Positions 1-8,127 of a DNA stretch of 33,792 nt are shown here, piece by piece. Made by a program: the position numbers and the translations under genes. This DNA comes from Planctomycetaceae bacterium (GTDB lineage: Bacteria; Planctomycetota; Planctomycetia; Planctomycetales; Planctomycetaceae): contig PBOJ01000003.1 in assembly GCA_002724315.1 (NCBI GenBank), positions 4,942 through 38,733 of the forward strand, read 5' to 3'. The notes under the pieces were generated by a model, which made no database searches, was not told the DNA's origin, and was given only the letters and a program-made list of their open reading frames with translations. Within the stretch, counting starts at the first letter, position 1. Every line of letters begins with the position of its first letter.

Positions 1-822
1 TACCTGCCGGCCAGTCATCAGGCAACGCTGCTGCGGGCCAAGGGCGTGCCGGTGGACAACATTCGACCGGCCGACACCGCAGCGATTCAACGCCGCAAGC
101 TGGCCGTGCTGGCTCGTCAGGATGCGTCATTCGCCCGGTCAGCGTCGGACGCGTCTGCGATCGAAGCGGCGATCGTCAACATGGAGACAGCTTTCCGGAT
201 GCAGAGCGTGTTGCCGGGCGTGGCCGACATTGCCGCCGAACCGCAGCATATCCAGAAGATGTACGGGGTCGATTCCAAGGATGAGCACCAGCAGTACTAT
301 GCGATGCAGGCCTTGCGGGCCCGACGCCTGGTCGAAGCCGGCGTCCGCTTTGTCGAGATCACGTGCCCGAGCTTCGACAGCAACAACTCACCCTGGGACC
401 AGCACGGAAAGCTGAAGCAGAATCACGAGAAGAATGCCCGGATCACCGAGCAGTCGGTGGCCGCGTTGATCAGCGACCTGAAGCAGCGTGGATTGCTCGA
501 TGAGACACTGGTGGTCTGGGCCGGCGAGATGGGCCGCACGCCCCACACTCCCAAGGTCACCGCGACGTGTGGCCGCGATCACCATGTCAACGGGTACTCG
601 ATCTTCCTGGCCGGTGGCGGCATCCGCGGCGGGATGAGTTACGGGGAGACCAGCGAGTTCGGCAATGCTGCTGTCGAGAACATCCTCACGATCCACGACG
701 TGCACGCCACGATTCTGCAACAGCTGGGCATGGATCACGAACGCCTGACGTTCCGGCATGGAGGCCGCGACCAGCGGCTGACCGACGTGCACGGCCACGT
801 TCCGCCCGAGATTCTGGCCTAA
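1..822 (+). CDS. DUF1501 family protein, C-terminal part (5' end outside window)
   Basis: The reading frame is open from the first base, so this is the C-terminal 273 codons of a longer gene; its leader and N-terminal metal-site region lie outside. The visible part has the DUF1501 hallmarks in order: an 'AFRMQS' helix, a PWDQH motif (WDxH type), EMGRTP, CGRDHH followed by FLAGGG, and a closing RLTDVHGHVPPE. DUF1501 is, from memory, placed in the alkaline phosphatase/sulfatase clan, and these Asp/His motifs sit where metal ligands would be, but no activity is established. Members are usually exported and paired with a DUF1549/DUF1553 cytochrome protein. Any such partner here must lie to the left of the window. 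The stop codon overlaps that of the convergent esterase gene. The family call is firm; the function is unknown. Confidence 0.9.
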   Translation, partial: YLPASHQATLLRAKGVPVDNIRPADTAAIQRRKLAVLARQDASFARSASDASAIEAAIVNMETAFRMQSVLPGVADIAAEPQHIQKMYGVDSKDEHQQYYAMQALRARRLVEAGVRFVEITCPSFDSNNSPWDQHGKLKQNHEKNARITEQSVAALISDLKQRGLLDETLVVWAGEMGRTPHTPKVTATCGRDHHVNGYSIFLAGGGIRGGMSYGETSEFGNAAVENILTIHDVHATILQQLGMDHERLTFRHGGRDQRLTDVHGHVPPEILA

Positions 823-2519
823 GGGTCTGCGGTCTTTCGCGGTCGAGAGACTCGGCTCTTGCGGTGGTAGTCCCCTTTGCTCTGGTGCGGTGTCAGCGGC
901 CAGTCGTCGGTGCGGAAGGGGAACGCGGGCAGTTCCAGGTGATTCATCAATCGGCCGACCGGCAGATTGGACCAGGCGTAGCGGACCGCCACAGGCTGTT
1001 TCACTTTCTCGGACCAGACTTCCAGTCTATCCACACGGTCCTTGCGCGTGACTCGTGCCCGGGCGCGGTGAAAGATCCGGTCGTTGCCGGCGACGTAAAA
1101 CCCGATGTCGTCGTCCTTGTCCAACCGCAATCCCCGGCCGGTTTGTCCTTCGAACGCCACGACGACTCGGCCGCCCAGGACTTCGTGCGACGTGTAGATG
1201 GGCCCCTTCCATGCCAGTGGCTCGCGCGATGTCGCCGACGGGACCTTGTACACCTCGGCCAATGCCCAGCGTGCGGCCCGCTCACCGACTGGCCGCTTGG
1301 CTCCGGGATGGATGCTCTGGTTCGAGTTCGTGTCGTAGGTGGCGATCAGGCCGGTGTCGCGGGTGTCTCGCCAGGTGTCGAACTGGATTTCGCGGATGAC
1401 GTTGGTGTGGTGGTTCATGTCGTAGGTCATCGTGCGCCGGTTGCTCCAGCCGGCGATTTGAATGATTCCGAACGGCAGCGGACCGAATGTCTCTCGCCAC
1501 TGTGAGATCACCAGCGGAAATGTCTGCGGAAACGGTTTCCAGGATTCGCCGAACGAATTGTTTTCGCCCTGGTAGAACAGGATTCCGCGGAACTGAAATT
1601 GCCGAATCGGATGGATCATGCCGTTGTACATGCCGGCGGGGTGCCGTTGCTGTCGGGGATCCTGATAGGTGCCAGCGTTGGGACGCCGGGGAGGCCGAGC
1701 CTTTTTCTTTTTCGCCTCGTCACGGAGGGCTTCCCATTCCTTGACTGCCTTCTGGTAGGCCCTTTGCGCAGCTTGCGGCCCGCCGAAGGCGTCCCACTGC
1801 TTTTTCTTCGCAGCGTATTGCTCGAAGTAGGGTGCCATTGCGGGGATCGGTTTCAGTTTTGCTTCCGGTACCCAGTGCTGAGCCATCGTTCCGCCCCACG
1901 AGACATCGACGAGCCCGATGGGGATCTTCAGCATTCGGTGCAGGACCTTGCCGAAGTGGAATCCGACGCCCGTGCAGTTGCCAACGTTTTCGGTTGTCGC
2001 CAGTTGCCAGTTGCCCTCACCGGACTTGGGTTTCGGAGTCGGCAGATCCGACTGTGGGGTTCCACGGCTGATCAACGGAACTCTCAGGAATCGAATGGAC
2101 CGAAAATCGGCCGATGCAATCTCCAGGTCACGGTTGACCGTCGAACGAAGCGTCATGGCCATGTTGCTCTGTCCCCCGCACAGCCACACGTCACCGACCA
2201 GCACCTCGTGGACCACCGTCCGGGAGTTGTTGGCTTCAACGACCAGGTTGCGGGGGGTTGAACTGGCCTGGAGCCCTTCGAGGGTGACGCTCCAGTTGCC
2301 GTCGGCGTCTGTGACGGTTGTCTGCATCTGGCTGGCGAATGTGACGGTGATCTTCGCCTTGCTGTCAGCCGTCCCCCAGATCTTCAAGGGCCGGCCCCGT
2401 TGAAGCACCATGCGGTTGCCGAAGACGGTGGCCAGTTTCGGGGCGGCGAGAACGTGTGAGGACGGTCCGGACAGCAAAAAACACGCCGCCACTAGCAGGC
2501 AATGACGAAATAGTACCAT
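819..2519 (-). CDS. Sialate O-acetylesterase-like SGNH hydrolase, exported
   Basis: A 566-residue protein with a signal peptide (about residues 1-25, ending VLA-AP). A beta-sandwich-like N-terminal part is followed by the SGNH esterase core: GGQSNM at 115-120 (nucleophile Ser118), YQGEN at 316-320, and IHPGAKRPVGE with the catalytic His near 404. This matches the sialate O-acetylesterase/DUF303 family, which removes O-acetyl groups from sugars; the true substrate could be an acetylated plant or algal polysaccharide. A Lys/Ala-rich, probably helical stretch (about 235-282) interrupts the core between the second and third blocks. The start is supported by TGGAG about eight bases upstream of ATG. 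It follows the epimerase gene on the same strand after 70 bases, so co-transcription is likely. Its stop overlaps the DUF1501 stop. Confidence 0.88.
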   Translation of the reverse strand: MVLFRHCLLVAACFLLSGPSSHVLAAPKLATVFGNRMVLQRGRPLKIWGTADSKAKITVTFASQMQTTVTDADGNWSVTLEGLQASSTPRNLVVEANNSRTVVHEVLVGDVWLCGGQSNMAMTLRSTVNRDLEIASADFRSIRFLRVPLISRGTPQSDLPTPKPKSGEGNWQLATTENVGNCTGVGFHFGKVLHRMLKIPIGLVDVSWGGTMAQHWVPEAKLKPIPAMAPYFEQYAAKKKQWDAFGGPQAAQRAYQKAVKEWEALRDEAKKKKARPPRRPNAGTYQDPRQQRHPAGMYNGMIHPIRQFQFRGILFYQGENNSFGESWKPFPQTFPLVISQWRETFGPLPFGIIQIAGWSNRRTMTYDMNHHTNVIREIQFDTWRDTRDTGLIATYDTNSNQSIHPGAKRPVGERAARWALAEVYKVPSATSREPLAWKGPIYTSHEVLGGRVVVAFEGQTGRGLRLDKDDDIGFYVAGNDRIFHRARARVTRKDRVDRLEVWSEKVKQPVAVRYAWSNLPVGRLMNHLELPAFPFRTDDWPLTPHQSKGDYHRKSRVSRPRKTADP

Positions 2520-2589
2520 TGGGAATCTCCAGGTTCAGAGCGACGTGTGGGAGCGATGACCGTCCGATGTTTTTGGCGACCAGGGCGAT

Positions 2590-3471
2590 TCAGGCGGTTG
2601 AGACCAGTCCCCAGGACTGGGCGGCCGCAAAGGTCATGCGAGCCAGTTCCTCGGCGGTTTCATCGTGCCGCGGCCTGATGATCTCGAAGGTGTGCGCTCC
2701 GGCGTAGTTGACTTCTTCGATGGCCTTGAGAATCGCGGACCAGTCCAGGCCCCCCTGCAGCGGGGCCCAGTGGTTGTCTTGGGGATCGTCCCGATCGACG
2801 TCCTGGAGGTGTGTGCCCCAGAGTCGATCGCCGGCGGCCAGGATTTCGGAGGCGGGGTCCTGGCCGTTGGTCCACGAGTGGCCCACGTCGACGATCAGTC
2901 CGACCCGGTCAAAGGGGAACGGCTCGATGAATGCCCTCAGATCCTCCACGTGCATCAGCGGGTAATCTCCGTCCCGCCCGGCCGCCCGCAGGTCCCAGTT
3001 GTAGGGAAGGTTTTCCAGGAGGATCCGGACGCCGGCCTGCTCGGCGACCGGGATCAGGTCTTCCACAGAACGTCTCATGGCGTCGACCATCTCGGTGTAG
3101 AAGGACCGCATGTCCTGGTCCTGGGGGAGAAACATGGGGTTGGGGATGCCGTGGATCACCAGTCCTCGTGCTCCGATTTCTCCTGTCAGTCGCAGGGCGT
3201 CAGCGAGCACGGCAATGGCCTGGGTTCGCCACTCGTTGTCCGGTGCGCCCAGCACGTTTCGCCGGGCGGGGGCATGCACGGTCGTGGCGGTCAGGTTCTG
3301 GTGATCGAGTGCTCGCTTCACGTCCGCCGCGATCTCCAGCGGGTGATCCTCCACCCCATGGCGGTCGCAGGCGAACTCAACGCATTCAAATCCGATTTCA
3401 GCGATCTGTTCGAATGTGGGTTCGAATTCGCCGCCGGGAAATCCGTAGGTGGAATAACTGACCTGGACCAT
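2590..3471 (-). CDS. Sugar phosphate isomerase/epimerase (xylose isomerase-like TIM barrel)
   Basis: A 293-residue protein without a signal peptide. Features of the AP endonuclease 2/xylose isomerase-like TIM barrel are visible: an early IGFECVEF strand, HAPARRN, GARGLVIHG, VRILLENLP (Glu as metal ligand), VGLIVDVGHSW (Asp and His), GTHLQDVDRDD (His, Asp) and a late HTFEIIR (Glu). These supply the usual divalent-metal set of sugar isomerases, epimerases and inosose dehydratases. The substrate cannot be told from sequence. It is the first gene of a probable two-gene minus-strand unit with the exported esterase, which suggests work on a sugar or cyclitol released outside the cell. A 16-bp perfect palindrome lies in the intergenic region shared with the sulfatase. 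Confidence 0.85.
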   Translation of the reverse strand: MVQVSYSTYGFPGGEFEPTFEQIAEIGFECVEFACDRHGVEDHPLEIAADVKRALDHQNLTATTVHAPARRNVLGAPDNEWRTQAIAVLADALRLTGEIGARGLVIHGIPNPMFLPQDQDMRSFYTEMVDAMRRSVEDLIPVAEQAGVRILLENLPYNWDLRAAGRDGDYPLMHVEDLRAFIEPFPFDRVGLIVDVGHSWTNGQDPASEILAAGDRLWGTHLQDVDRDDPQDNHWAPLQGGLDWSAILKAIEEVNYAGAHTFEIIRPRHDETAEELARMTFAAAQSWGLVSTA

Positions 3472-3560
3472 CTCGAGAGTCTCGTTGTGTTTGGGGTTTC
3501 GGTGGACAACAAACAGTCATCCCGGCAGCAGAGAAGTGTGAACCACTTTTGCCGGCCGTG

Positions 3561-3576
3561 CCACCTCGCGAGGTGG
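3561..3576. promoter_or_regulatory. 16-bp perfect palindrome in a divergent intergenic region
   Basis: CCACCTCG followed directly by its reverse complement CGAGGTGG. It sits about 90 bp from both divergent starts (3471 minus, 3669 plus), a natural operator position. Read as RNA it would be a 6-bp stem with a CGCG loop and no U-tract, so a terminator is less likely. The rest of the 197-base gap shows only a short AGAAGTG/CACTTTT hairpin near 3533. Confidence 0.4.
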
Positions 3577-3668
3577 ATCCGAGAGTGAGACGACGAAACG
3601 ACGGGGTCCGGGTTGTCTGGTAGGATGTCCGGTCCGGCCGGTTGGCCACTCACACTGGAGCCCTGTCG

Positions 3669-5183
3669 ATGACCGCATCGAAATCACTGCGCTGTCGTGT
3701 CCGGTATGTCCTGCTGCTGTTGGTGCTGGGATGCACGATCTCGGCGACGGCCGATGACCGGCCCAATATCATCCTGCTGATGGGGGACGATCATGGCTGG
3801 GACGAGACCGGGTACAACGGGCACCCTCACCTCGTGACGCCGGTGCTCGACCAGATGGCTGCGACAGGTCTGAGGCTGGATCGCTTCTTCTCGGGACACC
3901 CTTCGTGTTCGCCGACGCGCGTGAGCGTGATCACCGGCCGACATCCAAACCGTTGCGGGACCTTTGCGCCCAACTTCTCGATCCGGCCCGAGGAGATCAG
4001 CGTGGCGACAATTTTCCGACAGGCCGGTTACGCCACCGGTCACTTCGGCAAGTGGCATCTGGGCCCGGTCAAGGCGGAGTCGCCGACCAACCCGGGCCGG
4101 ATGGGCTTTGACACATGGCTTTCGCACGACAATTTCTTCGAGCTCAATCCGGTCCTCTCTCGCAATGGTGGTCCACCGGAGAAAATTGCCGGCGAAAGCT
4201 CCGAGATCCTGATTTCGGAAACGGTGGGGTTCATCAAGAAAGCCATTGCTGCCAAGAAACCGTTCTTCGCCGTGGTGTGGTTCGGGTCGCCACACGAGCC
4301 CTACAGCGGACTGGAGAAGGACCTGGCTCTCTACAAGGATGTGGTGAAGGCCTATCCGGGCAAGACGGTGCGACTGACTTCAAACAAAACCGGGAAGCCG
4401 ACCACTCGTTCCCTGGGCGACGTGTTGCAGGAACGGTACGCCGAGATAACGGCGATGGACCGATCCATTGGACAACTCCGAGACTGGCTTGGTGAAGCGG
4501 CGGTGCGAAAGAACACGATCCTGTGGTACTGCGGTGACAACGGCACTCCAGCCGGCGGAATCGTGACCTCCCCGTTCCGAGGGCGAAAAGGCACGATGTA
4601 CGACGGTGGGATTCGGGTTCCCGGCGTGATCGAGTGGCCGGCAAAGATCTCCGGCTCGCGCGTCTCGAACGTCAATACCGTCACCAGCGACATCCTGCCG
4701 ACCCTGTGCGAGATCATCGGACGCCCGGTGCCCAATCGTCCTATGGATGGCATCAGCCTGAGGCCGTTGATTGAGGGAAAGATGATCCAACGGCCTGAGC
4801 CGATCGGTTTCTGGAGCTTCAACACGGGCAACGCCAGGGGAGGCAAACCGTATATAGCCCCCAAGCTCCAGCAAGGGACAACTCCGTTGGTGAAAATGCT
4901 GGGGGGGCGTTACACGCGACAGTTCGTCAATTTTCATCATCCGGAGATACGCGATCAGGACTTCGGCGGGGTGCGGGTGCTGCTGGGCAATCGGTACAAG
5001 CTGATCGTCAAAAGCCGCAAGGGAAAGCCGGACACTCACGAGTTGTACGACGTGCGGAAGGACCCGGCCGAGAAACAGAACCTGGCCAGTTCGGAGACGA
5101 AGGTGGCACAAGGGATGAAGAAGCGGCTCCGGGCCTGGCAGCAATCGGTTCTCGAGAGCCTGACTGGAGCCGACTATCGATAG
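3669..5183 (+). CDS. Sulfatase (formylglycine-dependent, type I), exported
   Basis: A 504-residue arylsulfatase-family enzyme that hydrolyses sulfate esters. CSPTR at 80-84 is the CxPxR signature, with Cys80 to be converted to formylglycine. GDDHG (39-43) supplies the calcium-binding Asp pair. GKWHLG (127-132), SPHE (His209), GDNG (289-292) and RGRKGTMYDGG (Lys307) complete the active site. The leader (about 1-28) contains VLGC, so either ordinary signal peptidase cleavage or lipoprotein processing is possible. ATG 3669 is chosen because GGAG lies eight bases upstream and the leader fits; an upstream in-frame TTG at 3642 is less likely. The substrate is probably a sulfated polysaccharide, given the planctomycete setting and the neighbouring acetylesterase. 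No sulfatase-maturing enzyme is in the window. Confidence 0.93.
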   Translation: MTASKSLRCRVRYVLLLLVLGCTISATADDRPNIILLMGDDHGWDETGYNGHPHLVTPVLDQMAATGLRLDRFFSGHPSCSPTRVSVITGRHPNRCGTFAPNFSIRPEEISVATIFRQAGYATGHFGKWHLGPVKAESPTNPGRMGFDTWLSHDNFFELNPVLSRNGGPPEKIAGESSEILISETVGFIKKAIAAKKPFFAVVWFGSPHEPYSGLEKDLALYKDVVKAYPGKTVRLTSNKTGKPTTRSLGDVLQERYAEITAMDRSIGQLRDWLGEAAVRKNTILWYCGDNGTPAGGIVTSPFRGRKGTMYDGGIRVPGVIEWPAKISGSRVSNVNTVTSDILPTLCEIIGRPVPNRPMDGISLRPLIEGKMIQRPEPIGFWSFNTGNARGGKPYIAPKLQQGTTPLVKMLGGRYTRQFVNFHHPEIRDQDFGGVRVLLGNRYKLIVKSRKGKPDTHELYDVRKDPAEKQNLASSETKVAQGMKKRLRAWQQSVLESLTGADYR

Positions 5184-5269
5184 TGCTGTCGGGTCCGAAT
5201 CGTTGTGTCGAAGAATGCCGCTGTCTTCAGGATGGTGGGTCAGCGGTCCCCGATCCGTTAATCTGCAAG

Positions 5270-5375
5270 TTGACCGTACTTGCCGCACCAGATTTGGGGG
5301 AAGCAGCGGGGACTTGAATTCCCGGTGGATTGACGGTCAAGCTGGAGGCGTTGGCGACGGAACATCGTGATGTTC
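5270..5375. promoter_or_regulatory. Cluster of inverted repeats upstream of the TAXI receptor gene
   Basis: The 253-base gap before 5437 holds three related elements. TTGACCGT at 5270-5277 has an exact inverted copy ACGGTCAA at 5333-5340. That copy is part of the palindrome TTGAC-G-GTCAA at 5330-5340. GAACATC-GT-GATGTTC at 5360-5375 is a 7+2+7 palindrome. All lie 60-170 bp ahead of the start, as expected for regulator sites. No clear -35/-10 pair was seen. Function is inferred from symmetry and position only. Confidence 0.4.
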
Positions 5376-5436
5376 GTGTGGCCACCGCGGCTTCGCGAAT
5401 ACGCCGTCTGCTCATCTCGATGCTGGAGAGCCGTTC

Positions 5437-6789
5437 GTGCAGGAATCGCTGCTGAAAAAGATTCGACTTGTGCCGGTTGTCGTCGCGCTGATGGTGTCGG
5501 TCGTCGTTTGGTGGAACGTCTGGGCAACCAAAGAGCAAACCGTGCTCGTCTTTTCGACCGGTTCCAAGGTGGGGCTCTATCATCGACTGGCCACCCAGAT
5601 GAAGACGGTTGTCGAAACGCACCATGCGGACATCGTCATCGAGTTGCGGGAAAGTGCCGGGAGCAACGAGAACATTCGACGACTGGACAACGGTCAGGCC
5701 CACTTGGCCCTCGTGCAGAATGACGCGATCGGTGGGGGTTCGGTGCGGAGCATGGCCTCGCTCTATCCCGAAGTGCTGCACCTGCTGTGTCGAACCGATG
5801 CCAATATCAACTCTGTGGAGGATCTGGCGGGGCACCGGGTCGGAGTTGGCGCCACCGGGAGCGGCACCGAACAGATCGCGACGCGCCTGCTGCAGTTCGT
5901 CGGCGTGGAACCCAGCCCCAGTCCGTTCTGGCGCGGGTCATTTGCGGAGGCAATCGAGCGGTTGAAGGCCGGCGAGATTGATGCCGCCTTTTTTTTGATC
6001 GGGCTGGGAGGGGATGTTGTCAGGAAGGCGATGAACGACGATCGGCTGAAACTCACACCAATCCAAATGCGGTCGGTTGAAGGCGGGAACCCCGAGGACA
6101 TCGCCAGAACCTTCGCCGCGGGGTTTCGGGTGCATTATCCACACACCTCACCTCACACGATTCCCCTGATGGCCTACGACGGACGACCTCGAAAACCGGT
6201 GCCATCGTTGAGTGTCCAGGCGGTAATGGCGTGCGGTGCGGATGTGGAACCGGAAATCATCGAGCGAATCACGAAAACGCTCTTCGAACAGCGGGCGGTG
6301 TTGTCGCAACGGGAGTCGGCGTTCACCCATCTTGATGAACAAACTGCCCAGGGCGGCCTGCAGTTCCCTTTGCACGAAGGAGCTGAGAACTTCTTCCGTC
6401 GTCGAGAGCCCGGATTTCTTAGCCAGAATGCCGAACCAATGGGATTTGTGGTGACGTTGTTGTTGCTGGGATGGAGCGTGCTCACATGGGCACGTCGCTG
6501 GTACGTGCAGGCACGAAAGAACCGGATCGACACGTTCTATCGCGAGATTGGAGGGGTGAGCCAGCGGGTTCACGATGCCGGTGATATGAAGGTGTTGGCG
6601 GAGTTGGAGTCGGATCTGGCCGACATTCGTCGTAGAGCTGCCGATGAGTTGATTCACGAGCAACTGGCTGCCGACTCGTCCTACATCGTATTCCAGAACA
6701 TGCTTGTCAGTTGCCAGACCCTGCTCGAACGGACCCGTGGGGAACTGCGAGTCTCGCCTGACGGAACGTTTGGGCAACCGGAGGAGTGA
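5437..6789 (+). CDS. TAXI-family TRAP solute receptor with C-terminal membrane anchor
   Basis: A 450-residue protein. Residues about 10-30 form a hydrophobic signal anchor. Residues about 35-300 match TAXI-type TRAP solute-binding proteins: the early FSTGSKVGLYHRLA motif, then DLAGHRVGVGATGSGTE and a Leu-rich helix, then IDAAFFLIGL. Unlike free periplasmic receptors it has a second transmembrane segment (about 335-352) followed by a basic stretch and a roughly 95-residue helical tail that should be cytoplasmic. Start GTG 5437 has GGAGAG six bases upstream. No TRAP permease (DctQ/DctM type) gene is adjacent, so it may serve a distant permease or act as a membrane-bound sensor. The binding part is recognised with confidence; the role of the tail is unknown. 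Confidence 0.8.
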   Translation: MQESLLKKIRLVPVVVALMVSVVVWWNVWATKEQTVLVFSTGSKVGLYHRLATQMKTVVETHHADIVIELRESAGSNENIRRLDNGQAHLALVQNDAIGGGSVRSMASLYPEVLHLLCRTDANINSVEDLAGHRVGVGATGSGTEQIATRLLQFVGVEPSPSPFWRGSFAEAIERLKAGEIDAAFFLIGLGGDVVRKAMNDDRLKLTPIQMRSVEGGNPEDIARTFAAGFRVHYPHTSPHTIPLMAYDGRPRKPVPSLSVQAVMACGADVEPEIIERITKTLFEQRAVLSQRESAFTHLDEQTAQGGLQFPLHEGAENFFRRREPGFLSQNAEPMGFVVTLLLLGWSVLTWARRWYVQARKNRIDTFYREIGGVSQRVHDAGDMKVLAELESDLADIRRRAADELIHEQLAADSSYIVFQNMLVSCQTLLERTRGELRVSPDGTFGQPEE

Positions 6790-6971
6790 GCTTGGTCCGG
6801 TTCAGATGAAAACTCTGGAAGCCCGTGACACGATGTGCTCTCTGGCAAGGTGAGTGCTGACAATAGGGGAATACTGGTTCGCGACTGGTTGCATTACCTG
6901 TTACCCCGGTTCATAGAAAAGGACTGTTCTGTGGTACGTCAATCCGCTTCCCGCTATCAAACCGGTGCATC

Positions 6972-8123
6972 ATGAAAACACCTTTGGCCCTCCGACAGAT
7001 TCTTGGTTCGGTCGTCTGCGGGATGATTTGCTTGGTGATTGCCGAAGGGGTTCCTGCGGCTGATCCGACCGTTTCGGTGGATACGGTGTTGAGGAGTCCG
7101 TTTCGGAGGGTTGCCGGCAAAGCACCAGGTGGGGCGGCCGTGTTTCCGGACAGCAATTCGAAGTGGTTTGACCACTCGATCGGGTCCCCCACCGTCGACT
7201 TTGACGGGACAACCTACCGGATGTGGTTTGTTGGGATGAGCCGAACCAAAGACCCGAGAATCCCCTACGGGTTCGACGAACGCATCGGACTGTTCACCAG
7301 CAGCGACGGTGTTGTCTGGCGGATCGCCAACGGCGGTCGGCCGGTCCTGGACCATGGCCCGGAGGGGGCATTCGACGATTGTGGAATTGCCCATCCGTTC
7401 GTGCTGCGTATCGAGAATCGGTTCCTGATGTGGTACGGCGGAATTGATGGTCGGGCAGGGAAGGACGTGGGCGATGGGCCGCGGCATGTGCGGGTCGAAC
7501 AGGTCGGCCTGGCCACCAGCAGCGACGGGATTCACTGGGTTCGGGCGAACAAGGGGCGTCCGGTGATGGCGGTCGGCAAGAAAGGATCGATTGATTCGGT
7601 GCAGGCCACCGGGATGCACGTGATCCGGCGGGGCAACGAATTCGTGATGTGGTACGGCGCCTACAACGGCAAACACACGATTGGGCTGGCAACCAGTCCG
7701 GATGGAATCCGTTGGACCAAGCAGAATGGCGGGAAATCACTTCCGGGGTTGTCTGGCCCGAAACAACTGGGCCCCTCGGTGCATTTTGACGGCAGTCAGT
7801 ACCTGATGTACTACAACACAATCGTTGCGGTGCCGACAGGAGGTTCCCTTTGGACGATGTTCGCCGCAACCAGTCAAGACGGGATTCACTGGAAGCCGGC
7901 TCTCGAAGGAAGACCTGTTCTGGGTCCCGCTCCACCGGACAACTTCGGATCCGCCAACGGGAAGAAGGGGAACAATCACTCAGTCCACCCGTCGAAGCTG
8001 ATCGTGATCAAGAACCGGTTGCGGATCTGGTACGGGGCCGAAGGGCACAAACCGTTGCCGGGGAAGCAGTTCGCTCCGAGTGCCATCGGGCTGATGGAAG
8101 CTTCGCCAGAGAAGCGGCAGTAG
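6972..8123 (+). CDS. Exported beta-propeller protein with Asp-box-like repeats (glycosidase-like)
   Basis: A 383-residue protein with a signal peptide (about 1-30, ending VPAAD). Four repeats of the type S-x-DG-x-x-W occur near residues 110, 182, 241 and 300 (SSDGVVW, SSDGIHW, SPDGIRW, SQDGIHW). Each except the last is preceded by a G-L-F/A-T strand and alternates with MWF/MWYG strands. This is the pattern of five-bladed propellers related to GH43/GH32-type glycosidases and of sialidase Asp boxes. I could not fix a full catalytic triad, so it may be a glycoside hydrolase or a sugar-binding propeller. No strong ribosome binding site is visible before the ATG. In the gap upstream, ACTGGTT is directly repeated at 6873 and 6884, 11 bp apart. 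It ends four bases before the convergent aldolase stop. Confidence 0.7.
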   Translation: MKTPLALRQILGSVVCGMICLVIAEGVPAADPTVSVDTVLRSPFRRVAGKAPGGAAVFPDSNSKWFDHSIGSPTVDFDGTTYRMWFVGMSRTKDPRIPYGFDERIGLFTSSDGVVWRIANGGRPVLDHGPEGAFDDCGIAHPFVLRIENRFLMWYGGIDGRAGKDVGDGPRHVRVEQVGLATSSDGIHWVRANKGRPVMAVGKKGSIDSVQATGMHVIRRGNEFVMWYGAYNGKHTIGLATSPDGIRWTKQNGGKSLPGLSGPKQLGPSVHFDGSQYLMYYNTIVAVPTGGSLWTMFAATSQDGIHWKPALEGRPVLGPAPPDNFGSANGKKGNNHSVHPSKLIVIKNRLRIWYGAEGHKPLPGKQFAPSAIGLMEASPEKRQ

Positions 8124-8127
8124 CAGG

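Noticed and set aside
5227..5835. Minus-strand open frame through the gap before the TAXI gene
   Set aside because: Its Ala/Ser/Pro-rich end looked protein-like, but it has no start with a ribosome binding site inside the gap and otherwise overlaps the TAXI coding sequence in antisense.
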